The notes beneath the pieces are model-generated. The model saw only the letters and a program-made list of their open reading frames with translations. It did not search any database and had not been told where the DNA came from. The position numbers and the translations under genes were made by a program. Of a DNA stretch of 64,000 nucleotides, positions 25,133-32,864 are shown in pieces. The stretch is taken from positions 30,164 through 94,163 of the forward strand of contig CAVGXR010000061.1 of NCBI GenBank assembly GCA_963633225.1. Reading direction: 5' to 3'. The stretch is from F23-B02 sp963633225 (GTDB lineage Bacteria > Bacillota > Clostridia > Oscillospirales > Oscillospiraceae). Position 1 is the first letter of the stretch; each line of letters opens with the position of its first letter.

Positions 25133-27166
25133 TTATATGCTTGCGGCCAATTTATAGGCAGATTCGACCGCATCCGGGATTCTTGCTACCTTTACGGCAT
25201 CGCCGATGCAGTCAACGTTTTTGACCTTTCCGACGAGCTGCTCGTACATATCGTTATTGGGCTTTGCGCCTGCCGCTATGACAACGGTGTCAGCCGGCAG
25301 AGTCTGGCGGCCCTCTTCGTTTTCGACAACGACACCTTCTTTTGTTATCTCAATGACCTTCGTCTCCTTGAGCATCTTGGTGCCCAGCTGCTTGGTGCGT
25401 GCAATTATCGACCAGCGGCTGCCGGGGTTGATGTCGGGAGCAAACTTCTTGCCCATCTCGACGATCGCAACATTGTGAACACCGTGGTTGAGCAGCTGCT
25501 GGAGCTTCTCATAGGGCTCGGTCTTGTATATCATCATGAATCTCAGTTCATCGGCCGTGAGGGTTCCGATCTCGCCTATATACATTGCGACCTCAACGCC
25601 GACATCTCCGCCGCCGACGACGACAACATTCTTGCCGAGCTCTGCCTTGCCCTCGAACACGTCCCATGCATGAACGACTGGAACGCCGGGATCTCTGGGG
25701 ATGGGAGGAATGGAGGCCTTTGAGCCGCAGGCGAGTACGATGCGGTCATAATCCTTGGAGGCTGCGATTATATCCTCTGCTGTTGCCTCCTTGTTGAGGA
25801 TTATCTCAACTCCCAGCTCGCGGCAGGTCCTTTCGAGCCATTGGCCGAAGTAGCGGATATCGTAGCGGCGCGGAGGAGTTGCGGCATACAGCGAAAGACC
25901 GATGGTGCGGCTGCGCTTTTCCCAGATGGTGACCTTGTGGCCGCGCAGCGCAGCGACGCGGGCAAATTCCATACCAGAGGGGCCTGCACCGATGACGAGG
26001 ATCTTTTCGGGATTCTCGCTCTTCTTTTCGGTCGGCATGAGGCCGTTTTCGTCCTCAAGCTCCTGCTCGCGGTTGCACTCGTAGTTGCCGATGCAGCCGA
26101 TGGGCTTGCTTATCATCGCCATGTCCAGGCACTTTGCGTTGCAGCCTACGCAGGGACGGATATCGGAGGCCTTGCCCGCTATTGCCTTGTTGACAACGTC
26201 GGGGTCTGCCAGGAAGGGGCGGCCCATTACGACGGCATCGAAGTCGCCGCGATCGACAAGCTCCTCCGCCTTTTCGATATTCATGCGCATACCCTGTGCC
26301 ACGGGAGCCTTTACACGCGCCTTGATCTGGCGGCCAAGATATGCCCATGCACCGTGGGGGACCTCCATGGTGATAAGGGGCACTGCCGACTCATGCCAGC
26401 CTGCGGTGATGGAGAAGCCGTCAACATAGCCGGTCTTGTCCAGCAGCTCGCATATCTCCGCTATGTCGTCGCCGTTGCAGCCGCCGTCCATGAAGTCGCT
26501 GCCGCTGACGCGCAGCGAGATGGGGTAATCGGGGCCGACTGCCGCACGCATACCCTCAAGCGTCTCGACCATGAAGCGGCAGCGGTTTTCCAGCGAGCCG
26601 CCGTATTCGTCGGTGCGGTGGTTGGTCAGCGGAGAGAAGAACTGTCCGTACAGGTAGCCGGAGTTGGTCTCGATCTCAATGCCGTCAAATCCGGCCTTCT
26701 TTGCGATGACCGCCGACTCTGCCTGCCACTGAACGAACTCCTTGATCTCCTCAACGGTGAGCTCCTTGGGCATTTCGAAGTGAGTGAATCTGCCGGGGAT
26801 GGGAGACGGAGCCACAGCCTGCTCGCCCTGAATGCTTGCGCGGTTTGCGCATCTGCCGCGATGCATGAGCTGTGCAAACACCTTGCTGCCGCCCTCGTGT
26901 ATGGCATCTGTGAGCTTTTTGAGCGAGGGGATGTATTTCTCGTCGGTGAGCATCGCTCCGTGATTGGGGTTATAGCGCAGCTTATCCCACTGCATATTTG
27001 CGAAAATGATCAGTCCCACTCCGCCCAGTGCACGGCGTCTGTAAAACTCAACAACATCGTCCATTATGAAGCCCTCAACGGTGTGGCCAACGCTCATCGG
27101 CGACATGATCACCCTGTTTTTGAGCTCAAGCTTGTTGACCGTGAAAGGCGTATAAAGTCTTTTCAT
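25133..27166 (-). CDS. FadH-like NADH:flavin oxidoreductase with [4Fe-4S] (2,4-dienoyl-CoA reductase type)
   Basis: A 677-residue multidomain reductase: an FMN-binding old-yellow-enzyme barrel (1-330), a [4Fe-4S] site (Cys339, 342, 346, 358) and an FAD/NAD(P)H module (GAGPSGMEFARVAALRG and VVVGGGDVGVEVA). The E. coli FadH catalytic pair is matched by Tyr171 (NSGY) and His258 (AGWHES), and the following VPLITMEVPHGAW block is FadH-like, so the substrate is probably an unsaturated CoA ester. It is the first gene of the operon behind the sigma-54 promoter, with AGGAGGT before the ATG. BaiCD is a related alternative. Confidence 0.9.
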   Translation of the reverse strand: MKRLYTPFTVNKLELKNRVIMSPMSVGHTVEGFIMDDVVEFYRRRALGGVGLIIFANMQWDKLRYNPNHGAMLTDEKYIPSLKKLTDAIHEGGSKVFAQLMHRGRCANRASIQGEQAVAPSPIPGRFTHFEMPKELTVEEIKEFVQWQAESAVIAKKAGFDGIEIETNSGYLYGQFFSPLTNHRTDEYGGSLENRCRFMVETLEGMRAAVGPDYPISLRVSGSDFMDGGCNGDDIAEICELLDKTGYVDGFSITAGWHESAVPLITMEVPHGAWAYLGRQIKARVKAPVAQGMRMNIEKAEELVDRGDFDAVVMGRPFLADPDVVNKAIAGKASDIRPCVGCNAKCLDMAMISKPIGCIGNYECNREQELEDENGLMPTEKKSENPEKILVIGAGPSGMEFARVAALRGHKVTIWEKRSRTIGLSLYAATPPRRYDIRYFGQWLERTCRELGVEIILNKEATAEDIIAASKDYDRIVLACGSKASIPPIPRDPGVPVVHAWDVFEGKAELGKNVVVVGGGDVGVEVAMYIGEIGTLTADELRFMMIYKTEPYEKLQQLLNHGVHNVAIVEMGKKFAPDINPGSRWSIIARTKQLGTKMLKETKVIEITKEGVVVENEEGRQTLPADTVVIAAGAKPNNDMYEQLVGKVKNVDCIGDAVKVARIPDAVESAYKLAASI

Positions 27167-27259
27167 GATAACCTCCTAATTACTTAACCGGAGTTCAGCA
27201 TCGATTATCCCGGCCGGGGAACTGATCGTGCCGGTTAATTTTGTGACACTCTTACTTAG

Positions 27260-27275
27260 TGCAAATATCGTGCCA
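27260..27275 (-). promoter_or_regulatory. Sigma-54 (-24/-12) promoter of the CoA operon
   Basis: On the minus strand the sequence is TGGCAC-GATAT-TTGCA, an exact match to the sigma-54 consensus including the GG and GC dinucleotides at correct spacing. Transcription would start near 27248, about 80 bases before the flavoenzyme ATG. The adjacent genes encode a sigma-54 activator and RpoN, which supports it strongly. Confidence 0.92.
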
Positions 27276-27347
27276 AGTCTCCGGCGACGATGATGTATAA
27301 TTTTAAAATCAGCTGTCACGACCATTTTAAATTTATGTCTAAAAGGA

Positions 27348-27384
27348 AAAAGCCGGCCGTCTGTTTTTCAGGCGGCTGGCTTTA
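27348..27384 (-). terminator. Terminator of the sigma-54 activator gene
   Basis: AAAGCCGGCCGTCTG and CAGGCGGCTGGCTTT form a 15-base stem with two G-T pairs around a T5 loop. On the minus strand it is followed by TTTTTCCTTTT. It isolates the activator transcript from the operon downstream. Confidence 0.85.
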
Positions 27385-27404
27385 TCTACTATTTTATGTT
27401 TTCC

Positions 27405-29363
27405 TTATTTGTCACTGTGCGTTTCCTCTGTGGAGTTGAGTATTCTATAAAGCGTCGAGCGTGATACTCCCATTTCCTGTGCCACTCTGGACTTGTTGCC
27501 CTTAAATTCGACGAGCAGCTTTTTGGCCATTTCAAAGCGCTGCTTGGTGAAAAAGTCGCTTGTTATTCTGACATCGCCGCCGAGCTCTGACGGCGGAGCC
27601 TCCTCCGTATGCTCGAGCTTGCTTATTCCGTGCGGCAGATCCTCAAGCTCGATATAGCCGCTCTTGCAGACAATGGCGCTGTATTCAAGGCAGTTGCGCA
27701 GCTCGCGGACGTTGCCCGGCCAGTTGTATTCAGTCATGGCAAGCATAGCCGCGGGGCTTATGCCGAGGATATTCTTCCCGTTTTCAAGGGCAAAGCGCTC
27801 AAGGAAGTACTCCGCAAGCTCCTTTATGTCTGCTCTGCGGCGGCGCAGCGGTATCATAGTGAGGTTTATGACGTTCAGGCGGTAGTAGAGATCTGCTCTG
27901 AACGTGCCATCGGAAATGCACTTTGTAAGGTCCTTGTTCGTGGCTGTAATTATTCGTACATCAACGTTTATTGGCTTTGTTGCGCCGATGCGGGTGATGC
28001 AGTTTTCCTCCAGCGCACGCAGCAGAACGCTCTGCATTTCAACGGGCATTTCGCCTATCTCGTCAAGGAACAGCGTACCTCCGTCGGCAAGCTCGAATTT
28101 GCCCTTTGCGCCTGTGCGGCTGGCACCCGTGAACGAACCCGCGACATAGCCGAACAGCTCGCTTCCGATGAGGTCACGCGGGATGGCGGCGCAGTTTACG
28201 GCCACAAAGGGCTTGTCCTTGCGCTGGCTGGTGCAATGTATCGCATTTGCAAAAAGCTCCTTTCCCGTACCCGATTCGCCCTGTATGAGTATCGGGCTGG
28301 AGGTCCAGGATATCTGCTCGGCAAAACGCTTGAGCTGCACGAAATTATCCGAAACGCCTATGAGATCATCGAAGGTATAGCGGGCATAGTTGCCGTCAGC
28401 CGGCTTCTCTTCCTTCTTCATTTTGCCCTTATATATAGTAATAAGTGCGCCGAACTGACGCGAATTTGTATTATTTATAATACTGCAATCGGCAAAATAC
28501 TGCTCGCGTGTGCCGTTGCCGCGCACGAGCTCGACCGGCTTGCCGGTAACATTCTTTCCCTCCGCTATCTTCGCCACGAGCGACACGAGCTCGGGGCAGA
28601 TATCGCTCAGGAAGCTGTTTATCGTCTCCTGCGGATGGTAGTTGTAAAAATCATAGAATCTGTCGTTTGCAAAGGTCACGGAGCAGCTGTTATCGACCAT
28701 TATGACTATGTCGTTTGTGCTGCCGCGGCTGTACTCGTTGCGCTGCATGATATCGCGCATGATAACGTCCTTTGTGACGTGTCCCGTGGTTATTATGGTC
28801 TCTGTCGATTCGATGAGCCGGAAAAGATTATATATGCGCTCATCGAAGTTTTCCCTGTGGGTTATCAGCATGACATAGCCGTTTCGGCCGTATTTGCCCT
28901 TTATCGAGAAGGCAAAGGTCACATAGGGCTTGAGCGCATCAATATAGTGCTCATCGCCGGCGACCCATGTGCTCGTCGGGCTGCGCGAGGCCATGACCAC
29001 TGCATTCGTTCCGGCAACGCTCTCGCCGAGGTTTCCGCCGAGCTTTATATTTTTCGCGGCAAGCTCATCCTTGAGCTTTTTATCGCCGTAGCGCCCGAAA
29101 ATATCAAAATTATCGTAAAGATACAGCAAAACGGCGTTATTTGCGGCCATTGTGTCGGTCACTGCCTGATAGTATTCCGGAGTGCTTTTTCTCATGAGGC
29201 GGATGTGCCCCGTAACGTGATTTTTGCACCGCTCCCTGTCCTCCTCCGTAATTGCGGGGAGAGCCTGTGCATGTGAGTCGAGCCCGTTTTTCTCGCACAT
29301 GTATTTTGAGCTTTCGAGCATACTCATGTACTCTTTTTCTCTGTTCAGAAAATCCATATTCAC
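27405..29363 (-). CDS. Sigma-54-dependent transcriptional activator (GAF-PAS-AAA+-Fis)
   Basis: A 652-residue enhancer-binding protein. An AcoR-type GAF-like sensor spans roughly 50-200, a PAS domain about 215-315 (IVIMVDNSCSVTFANDRFYD), the AAA+ domain about 340-565 with Walker A GESGTGKE and Walker B GGTLFLDEIGEMP, and a Fis-type helix-turn-helix ends the protein (NKSRVAQEMGVSRSTLYRIL). The sigma-54 contact loop reads GSFTGA instead of GAFTGA. GTG at 29363 is chosen because AAGGAGG lies 9 bases upstream; ATG 29357 is the alternative. It probably senses a substrate or CoA-ester ligand and activates the 27260 promoter. Confidence 0.93.
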   Translation of the reverse strand: MNMDFLNREKEYMSMLESSKYMCEKNGLDSHAQALPAITEEDRERCKNHVTGHIRLMRKSTPEYYQAVTDTMAANNAVLLYLYDNFDIFGRYGDKKLKDELAAKNIKLGGNLGESVAGTNAVVMASRSPTSTWVAGDEHYIDALKPYVTFAFSIKGKYGRNGYVMLITHRENFDERIYNLFRLIESTETIITTGHVTKDVIMRDIMQRNEYSRGSTNDIVIMVDNSCSVTFANDRFYDFYNYHPQETINSFLSDICPELVSLVAKIAEGKNVTGKPVELVRGNGTREQYFADCSIINNTNSRQFGALITIYKGKMKKEEKPADGNYARYTFDDLIGVSDNFVQLKRFAEQISWTSSPILIQGESGTGKELFANAIHCTSQRKDKPFVAVNCAAIPRDLIGSELFGYVAGSFTGASRTGAKGKFELADGGTLFLDEIGEMPVEMQSVLLRALEENCITRIGATKPINVDVRIITATNKDLTKCISDGTFRADLYYRLNVINLTMIPLRRRRADIKELAEYFLERFALENGKNILGISPAAMLAMTEYNWPGNVRELRNCLEYSAIVCKSGYIELEDLPHGISKLEHTEEAPPSELGGDVRITSDFFTKQRFEMAKKLLVEFKGNKSRVAQEMGVSRSTLYRILNSTEETHSDK

Positions 29364-29441
29364 GCCGCTGCGCCTCCTTGAGTAAAAGCTTAAAAATTTT
29401 TTCCGCGCTGCGAAAATAATGCTTTTTTCGCCGTTGCGACC

Positions 29442-29470
29442 ATTGTAGCACCAAGTTTGCGGTGTGTCAA
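29442..29470 (-). promoter_or_regulatory. SigA promoter of the activator gene
   Basis: Reading leftward: TTGACA (complement of 29465-29470), 17 bases, TACAAT (complement of 29442-29447). A GTGTATCAT half-site begins 10 bases upstream of the -35. Confidence 0.85.
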
Positions 29471-29480
29471 ATTGTTAAAA

Positions 29481-29490
29481 GTGTATCATC
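29481..29490. promoter_or_regulatory. GTGTATCATC half-site
   Basis: A copy of the half-site that forms the dyad at 29515-29533, immediately upstream of the activator promoter's -35. Likely bound by the same protein. Confidence 0.55.
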
Positions 29491-29514
29491 CTTGTTCACC
29501 TGTTTCGTCGCAAA

Positions 29515-29533
29515 GTGTATCATCATGATACAC
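29515..29533. promoter_or_regulatory. GTGTATCAT palindromic operator
   Basis: GTGTATCAT-C-ATGATACAC is a perfect 9-base dyad around one base. It lies between the divergent activator and rpoN promoters. The most likely ligand is the Fis-type helix-turn-helix of the neighbouring activator; this is inference. Confidence 0.75.
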
Positions 29534-29571
29534 TCATGAATCTCTCATTTGTAAAAAATATATTTGCGGGC

Positions 29572-29600
29572 TTGATTTTGTCAAAACATTTTGATAAGAT
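29572..29600 (+). promoter_or_regulatory. SigA promoter of rpoN
   Basis: TTGATT at 29572, 17-base spacer, TAAGAT at 29595. A GTGTATCA half-site at 29621-29628 lies just downstream of the expected start and could act as a repressor site. Confidence 0.65.
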
Positions 29601-29698
29601 TAACCGAAGAGTCAAAGAAAGTGTATCAAATTGTCAATTTACAAACTAAGTCGTTTTCGATGCCTCTGTCCGGTATCGAACACCCCGTTTATGAAGTC

Positions 29699-31045
29699 AT
29701 GAAGCTCAGCAGTAAGGTCACAATTAAACAGACCGTCGCGCCCGCGACCATCCAGCTTCTCGAGATGGTTCAGATGACAACGGCGGAGCTTGGCCGTTTT
29801 CTCACCGAGCAGGCCATGGAAAACCCCGCGATCGACATAGACGAGCTGTCACGGGTGCCGAAGGGCGGCGAGCTCTCCGGCAGGGTCGAGTGGCTCAGCT
29901 CCTTTGCTCCCGTGCGCGGCGAGGATCTGTCCGTATCCGCCGATGACGACGCTGCGGACAGTCCCATAGTCAGCCGCAGCGAAGCGCCAGACGTGAGGTC
30001 GTATCTCATGAGCCTTCTTTTAAGCTCCGATGCCGACCGTGAGACAAAAAAGCTGTACCGCTATCTCATCGGCTGCGTCGATAGCCGCGGCTTTCTGTCC
30101 GAGGACTGGGGAAGGCTCGCAAAGAAGCTCGGCATTGAGAGGGAAAGGCTCGAGGGCTGCGTTGCCGTCATGCGCTCACTCCCTCCGGCGGGAATATGCG
30201 CAGAGAACGTGCGCGGCTGCCTTGCAGCGCAGCTCGATGCCGGCGATCATATTGCACGCAGCATAGTTGAATGTCATCTTGAAGCGCTCTCGCACGGGCA
30301 CTACACGGTCATAGCAAAAGCTCTGGGCGTTACGGCAGCCGAGGTCAGGGCTGCGGAGACCCGCATAAAGCAGCTCTACCCCTACCCTTCCTCAGCGCTC
30401 GAGGGCAGCAGAGCCGGCAGCGATGTGTACGTCTCGCCGGATCTGGACATAGAGTTCACGTCCGGCAGGCTCAGCGTTTCCCTGTGTCACCCGTTCAGCC
30501 CTCATCTGAGGATAAGCTCCTTTTTCGGTGAGCTTAATAACTCGACCGACGATCCAATGGTGCATGAATATATAAACGAACGGATGTCAAGCGCCGGCAG
30601 GCTGTATCAAAACGTGTGCAGATACGAAAAAACGCTTCTGAGCTGCTTTGAGCGGCTTGCAGACATGCAGAGCGCTTTCTTCTCGGGTGTGTCTGATGCT
30701 CTGGTGCCCATGAGCCTTGCCGATATTGCCGAGGCAACGGGGCTGAGCATATCCACAGTCAGCCGCGCAATGCGGGGCAAATACATTCAGTGCAGGCGCG
30801 GCGTTATACCTGCGAAGCAGTTTTTCACGCAGAAAATTGACTGCGGCAGCGGCACGCGCTCGACCGGCGACGCGAAAAAGCAGCTGTGTGAGCTCATCGA
30901 CGCTGAGGACAAGGCAGCGCCGCTGTCAGATGCCCTGCTGAGCGACATTCTAAAGCGCAGGGGCTTTGCTGTGTCACGCCGCACCGTTGCAAAATACCGC
31001 GACGAGCTCGGCATTCCGGGCACCTACGTCAGAAAAGCAAAATAA
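29699..31045 (+). CDS. rpoN: RNA polymerase sigma-54 factor
   Basis: The alternative sigma factor that needs ATP-driven activators. Region I begins KLSSKVTIKQTVAPATIQLLEMVQ, followed by the acidic region II, the core-binding domain and, near the C-terminus, the helix-turn-helix (LADIAEATGLSISTVSRA) and RpoN box (SRRTVAKYRDELGIPG). The ATG at 29699 gives 448 residues and starts directly at region I. ATG 29660 and TTG 29591 are upstream in-frame options without better ribosome binding sites. It is divergent from the activator and overlaps no other gene. The gamma-carbonic-anhydrase-like gene follows after 13 bases. Confidence 0.93.
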   Translation: MKLSSKVTIKQTVAPATIQLLEMVQMTTAELGRFLTEQAMENPAIDIDELSRVPKGGELSGRVEWLSSFAPVRGEDLSVSADDDAADSPIVSRSEAPDVRSYLMSLLLSSDADRETKKLYRYLIGCVDSRGFLSEDWGRLAKKLGIERERLEGCVAVMRSLPPAGICAENVRGCLAAQLDAGDHIARSIVECHLEALSHGHYTVIAKALGVTAAEVRAAETRIKQLYPYPSSALEGSRAGSDVYVSPDLDIEFTSGRLSVSLCHPFSPHLRISSFFGELNNSTDDPMVHEYINERMSSAGRLYQNVCRYEKTLLSCFERLADMQSAFFSGVSDALVPMSLADIAEATGLSISTVSRAMRGKYIQCRRGVIPAKQFFTQKIDCGSGTRSTGDAKKQLCELIDAEDKAAPLSDALLSDILKRRGFAVSRRTVAKYRDELGIPGTYVRKAK

Positions 31046-31058
31046 GGAGCATAATTTA

Positions 31059-31598
31059 ATGATATACGAGTTTGAAGGCAAGCGCCCGCAGATCGACCCG
31101 AGCGCGTATGTAAGCGATACAGCCGTTGTCATCGGCGATGTGACGATCGGCGCAAGGTGCTATATAGGCCCGGGAGCCGTCATCCGCGGCGATGAATGCC
31201 CGATATGGATAGGCGACGAGAGTGCAGTCGAGGATCTGTGCCTTATCCACGTCGGCGGCTCGAGCGAGAAAACCGACGGCTGTCATATCGGCAGGCGCGT
31301 AACCATAGGCCACGGCGCAATAATCCACGGCAACTACATCAGAGACGGTGCGAATATAGGCATGGGCGCAATAATAAGCCTGTTTGCGGATATCGGAGAA
31401 TACGCCGTCGTAGCCGAGGGCGCGGTCGTGAAAAAGCTCCAGAGCATACCTGCGCGCACAGTCGTCGGCGGAGCTCCGGCAAAGGTGCTGCGCGAGCTTG
31501 AGGATAAGGACATTTACGCATGGGAGCGCAGCAAGCAGACCTATATAGACCTCGCCGGACGCTGCAAAGCCCTGGGCGGCCTTATAAGGATAGACTGA
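31059..31598 (+). CDS. Gamma-carbonic-anhydrase-like hexapeptide-repeat protein (CaiE/PaaY group)
   Basis: A 179-residue left-handed beta-helix protein with repeated I-G-x-x-x-x-I hexapeptides (IGDVTIGARCYIGPGAVIRG, DGANIGMGAIIS). Histidines positioned for a trimeric metal site are present (LIHVG, GHGAIIHG). The family includes gamma carbonic anhydrases, CaiE of the carnitine operon and PaaY, a thioesterase of the phenylacetate pathway. Its place behind rpoN and beside a CoA-ester operon makes a CaiE/PaaY-like role attractive, but this is inference. AAGGAG precedes the ATG at 31059. Confidence 0.85.
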   Translation: MIYEFEGKRPQIDPSAYVSDTAVVIGDVTIGARCYIGPGAVIRGDECPIWIGDESAVEDLCLIHVGGSSEKTDGCHIGRRVTIGHGAIIHGNYIRDGANIGMGAIISLFADIGEYAVVAEGAVVKKLQSIPARTVVGGAPAKVLRELEDKDIYAWERSKQTYIDLAGRCKALGGLIRID

Positions 31599-31683
31599 CA
31601 TTTTTCTATCCTTCCGAAAAAACGCTTCGGTTTCTTCTGTTATATCGGAAGCTGCGGCGTTTTTGTTATTATTTAATAAGTAT

Positions 31684-31716
31684 AAAACCCGTCACTTGGG
31701 AAAGTGACGGGTTTTT
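31684..31716. terminator. Bidirectional terminator
   Basis: AAAACCCGTCACTT and AAGTGACGGGTTTT make a 14-base stem with a 4-base loop between the rpoN unit and the convergent lysR gene. A weaker AAAAACGC...GCGTTTTT pairing at 31618-31664 precedes it. Confidence 0.85.
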
Positions 31717-31784
31717 CATATCCATTTTGACTGAAAATGATGCAAAAAAACTATCGAATCATGAGTATTTACTATATTTGCCTC

Positions 31785-32669
31785 TCACTGCGCCTCGCTC
31801 TGCGACAGGACAAAGCGCTTAAACTCCTCCGCTGCGGGGGACAATGTCATCGTCGGATCGGTCACGAGATAGAACATACGGTTCGGCACGGGACGCGATA
31901 TCTGGAGTATCTTCACGTTCAGGCGCAGCAGCATTTCCATATACGGAACCACCGCAACGCCGAAGCCCTGAGCGACGAGTCCTGCGATGACCTGATCCTC
32001 CTGTATCTCATACGCGACATTCGGGCGGGCATCTATCTGCTCGAACATATCGTTTATGACATGCCGCAGACCCGAGCCGTGCGTGTACTGGATAAACGGA
32101 TCGTCCAGCACCTCCGAAAGCTCCGCCGTATGCTGCGCGGCGAAGCGATGGTTCGGCGGAACTATGAGCACAAGGTCCTGCTTCTTGACGGGGATGGATT
32201 CGAATTTATACTCTTCGGGAGCCTTGGAGCTGAGCACAATATCCAATTCATGCTTCTGCAATTTGTGCATAATATCTGAAGTTACGCCGGTGAAAAAGGT
32301 GAAGTCCACATCCTTATCCGCGTTCTGACGCTTGAACTGCGCCGCAAGCGACGGGACATATTCTATACCCAGCGTGCGCAGCAGACCGAGCCGCACAATG
32401 CCGTTTCCGGCGGAAATACGGTGCAGGTAATCAATGCTGTCATCGAGTATCTCAAGCGACTGGCGCACCTGCTTCAAAAACTCCTCGCCGAAGCGCGTGA
32501 GCTCAACATTGCGCCCGTTCTTTTCAAACAGCGGCACGCCGAGCTCCTGCTCGAGCTGGGCTATTGCGTGGCTAAGGCTTGGCTGCGATATGTACATCTG
32601 CTCGGCGGCCTTGGTATAGTGCCGCGTCTCCGCCAGACGGACAAAGTATCTCAGGTGCGATAGATTCAT
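31785..32669 (-). CDS. LysR-family transcriptional regulator
   Basis: A 294-residue LysR regulator. The N-terminal winged helix-turn-helix (LRYFVRLAETRHYTKAAEQM, ISQPSLSHAIAQLEQELG) is followed by an effector-binding domain of the periplasmic-binding-protein fold. GGAGCAG precedes the ATG. It diverges from the MFS-TIM-YdiB-flavoenzyme operon with a 195-base intergenic region that holds a LysR-type box, so it is the probable regulator of that operon. The effector is likely the transported substrate or an intermediate. Confidence 0.93.
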   Translation of the reverse strand: MNLSHLRYFVRLAETRHYTKAAEQMYISQPSLSHAIAQLEQELGVPLFEKNGRNVELTRFGEEFLKQVRQSLEILDDSIDYLHRISAGNGIVRLGLLRTLGIEYVPSLAAQFKRQNADKDVDFTFFTGVTSDIMHKLQKHELDIVLSSKAPEEYKFESIPVKKQDLVLIVPPNHRFAAQHTAELSEVLDDPFIQYTHGSGLRHVINDMFEQIDARPNVAYEIQEDQVIAGLVAQGFGVAVVPYMEMLLRLNVKILQISRPVPNRMFYLVTDPTMTLSPAAEEFKRFVLSQSEAQ

Positions 32670-32741
32670 CGTTCTGCTCCTCCTCTTGCGTTGACTCTAT
32701 TATTACACAGATGATAGAAAAAATCTATAACTTTATTCGTT

Positions 32742-32778
32742 TTAACGATTTGTTAAAAAAAGCACAACATGCTATGCT
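32742..32778 (+). promoter_or_regulatory. Promoter with overlapping LysR box
   Basis: TTAAC-GATTT-GTTAA (32742-32756) is a perfect dyad containing the T-N11-A LysR pattern. It overlaps the -35 TTGTTA (32750-32755), which is 17 bases from TATGCT (32773-32778). The site placement would let the LysR protein control the MFS operon. Confidence 0.65.
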
Positions 32779-32864
32779 TTAGCCATCGAAGCGCAGGGCA
32801 GTGCAGCTGCCCGCAGCAAAAAGAATCGGAAAACAAAAAAATCTGAAAGGACGGGAGAAACGAG

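Noticed and set aside
14749..27166. Identification as a bile-acid 7-dehydroxylation (bai) operon
   Set aside because: A BaiCD-like flavoenzyme, a ligase and BaiF-like transferases are present, but baiE dehydratase, baiA and a BaiG-type transporter are not, and the first flavoenzyme fits FadH better.
14749..27166. Identification as a carnitine (cai/gbu-type) operon
   Set aside because: CaiA, B, C and D-like folds are present, but the transporter is a DASS anion permease rather than a BCCT carrier, and the crotonase lacks the glutamates of CaiD-type hydratases.
27609..29276. Plus-strand frame (about 555 codons) inside the sigma-54 activator gene
   Set aside because: A shadow of the activator's codon bias without start signals or motifs.
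29446..29461. TAGCAC-CAAGT-TTGCG, a sigma-54-like site facing rpoN
   Set aside because: One mismatch in the -24 box, and it lies inside the spacer of a perfect SigA promoter on the other strand. rpoN has its own SigA promoter at 29572-29600. Probably coincidence.
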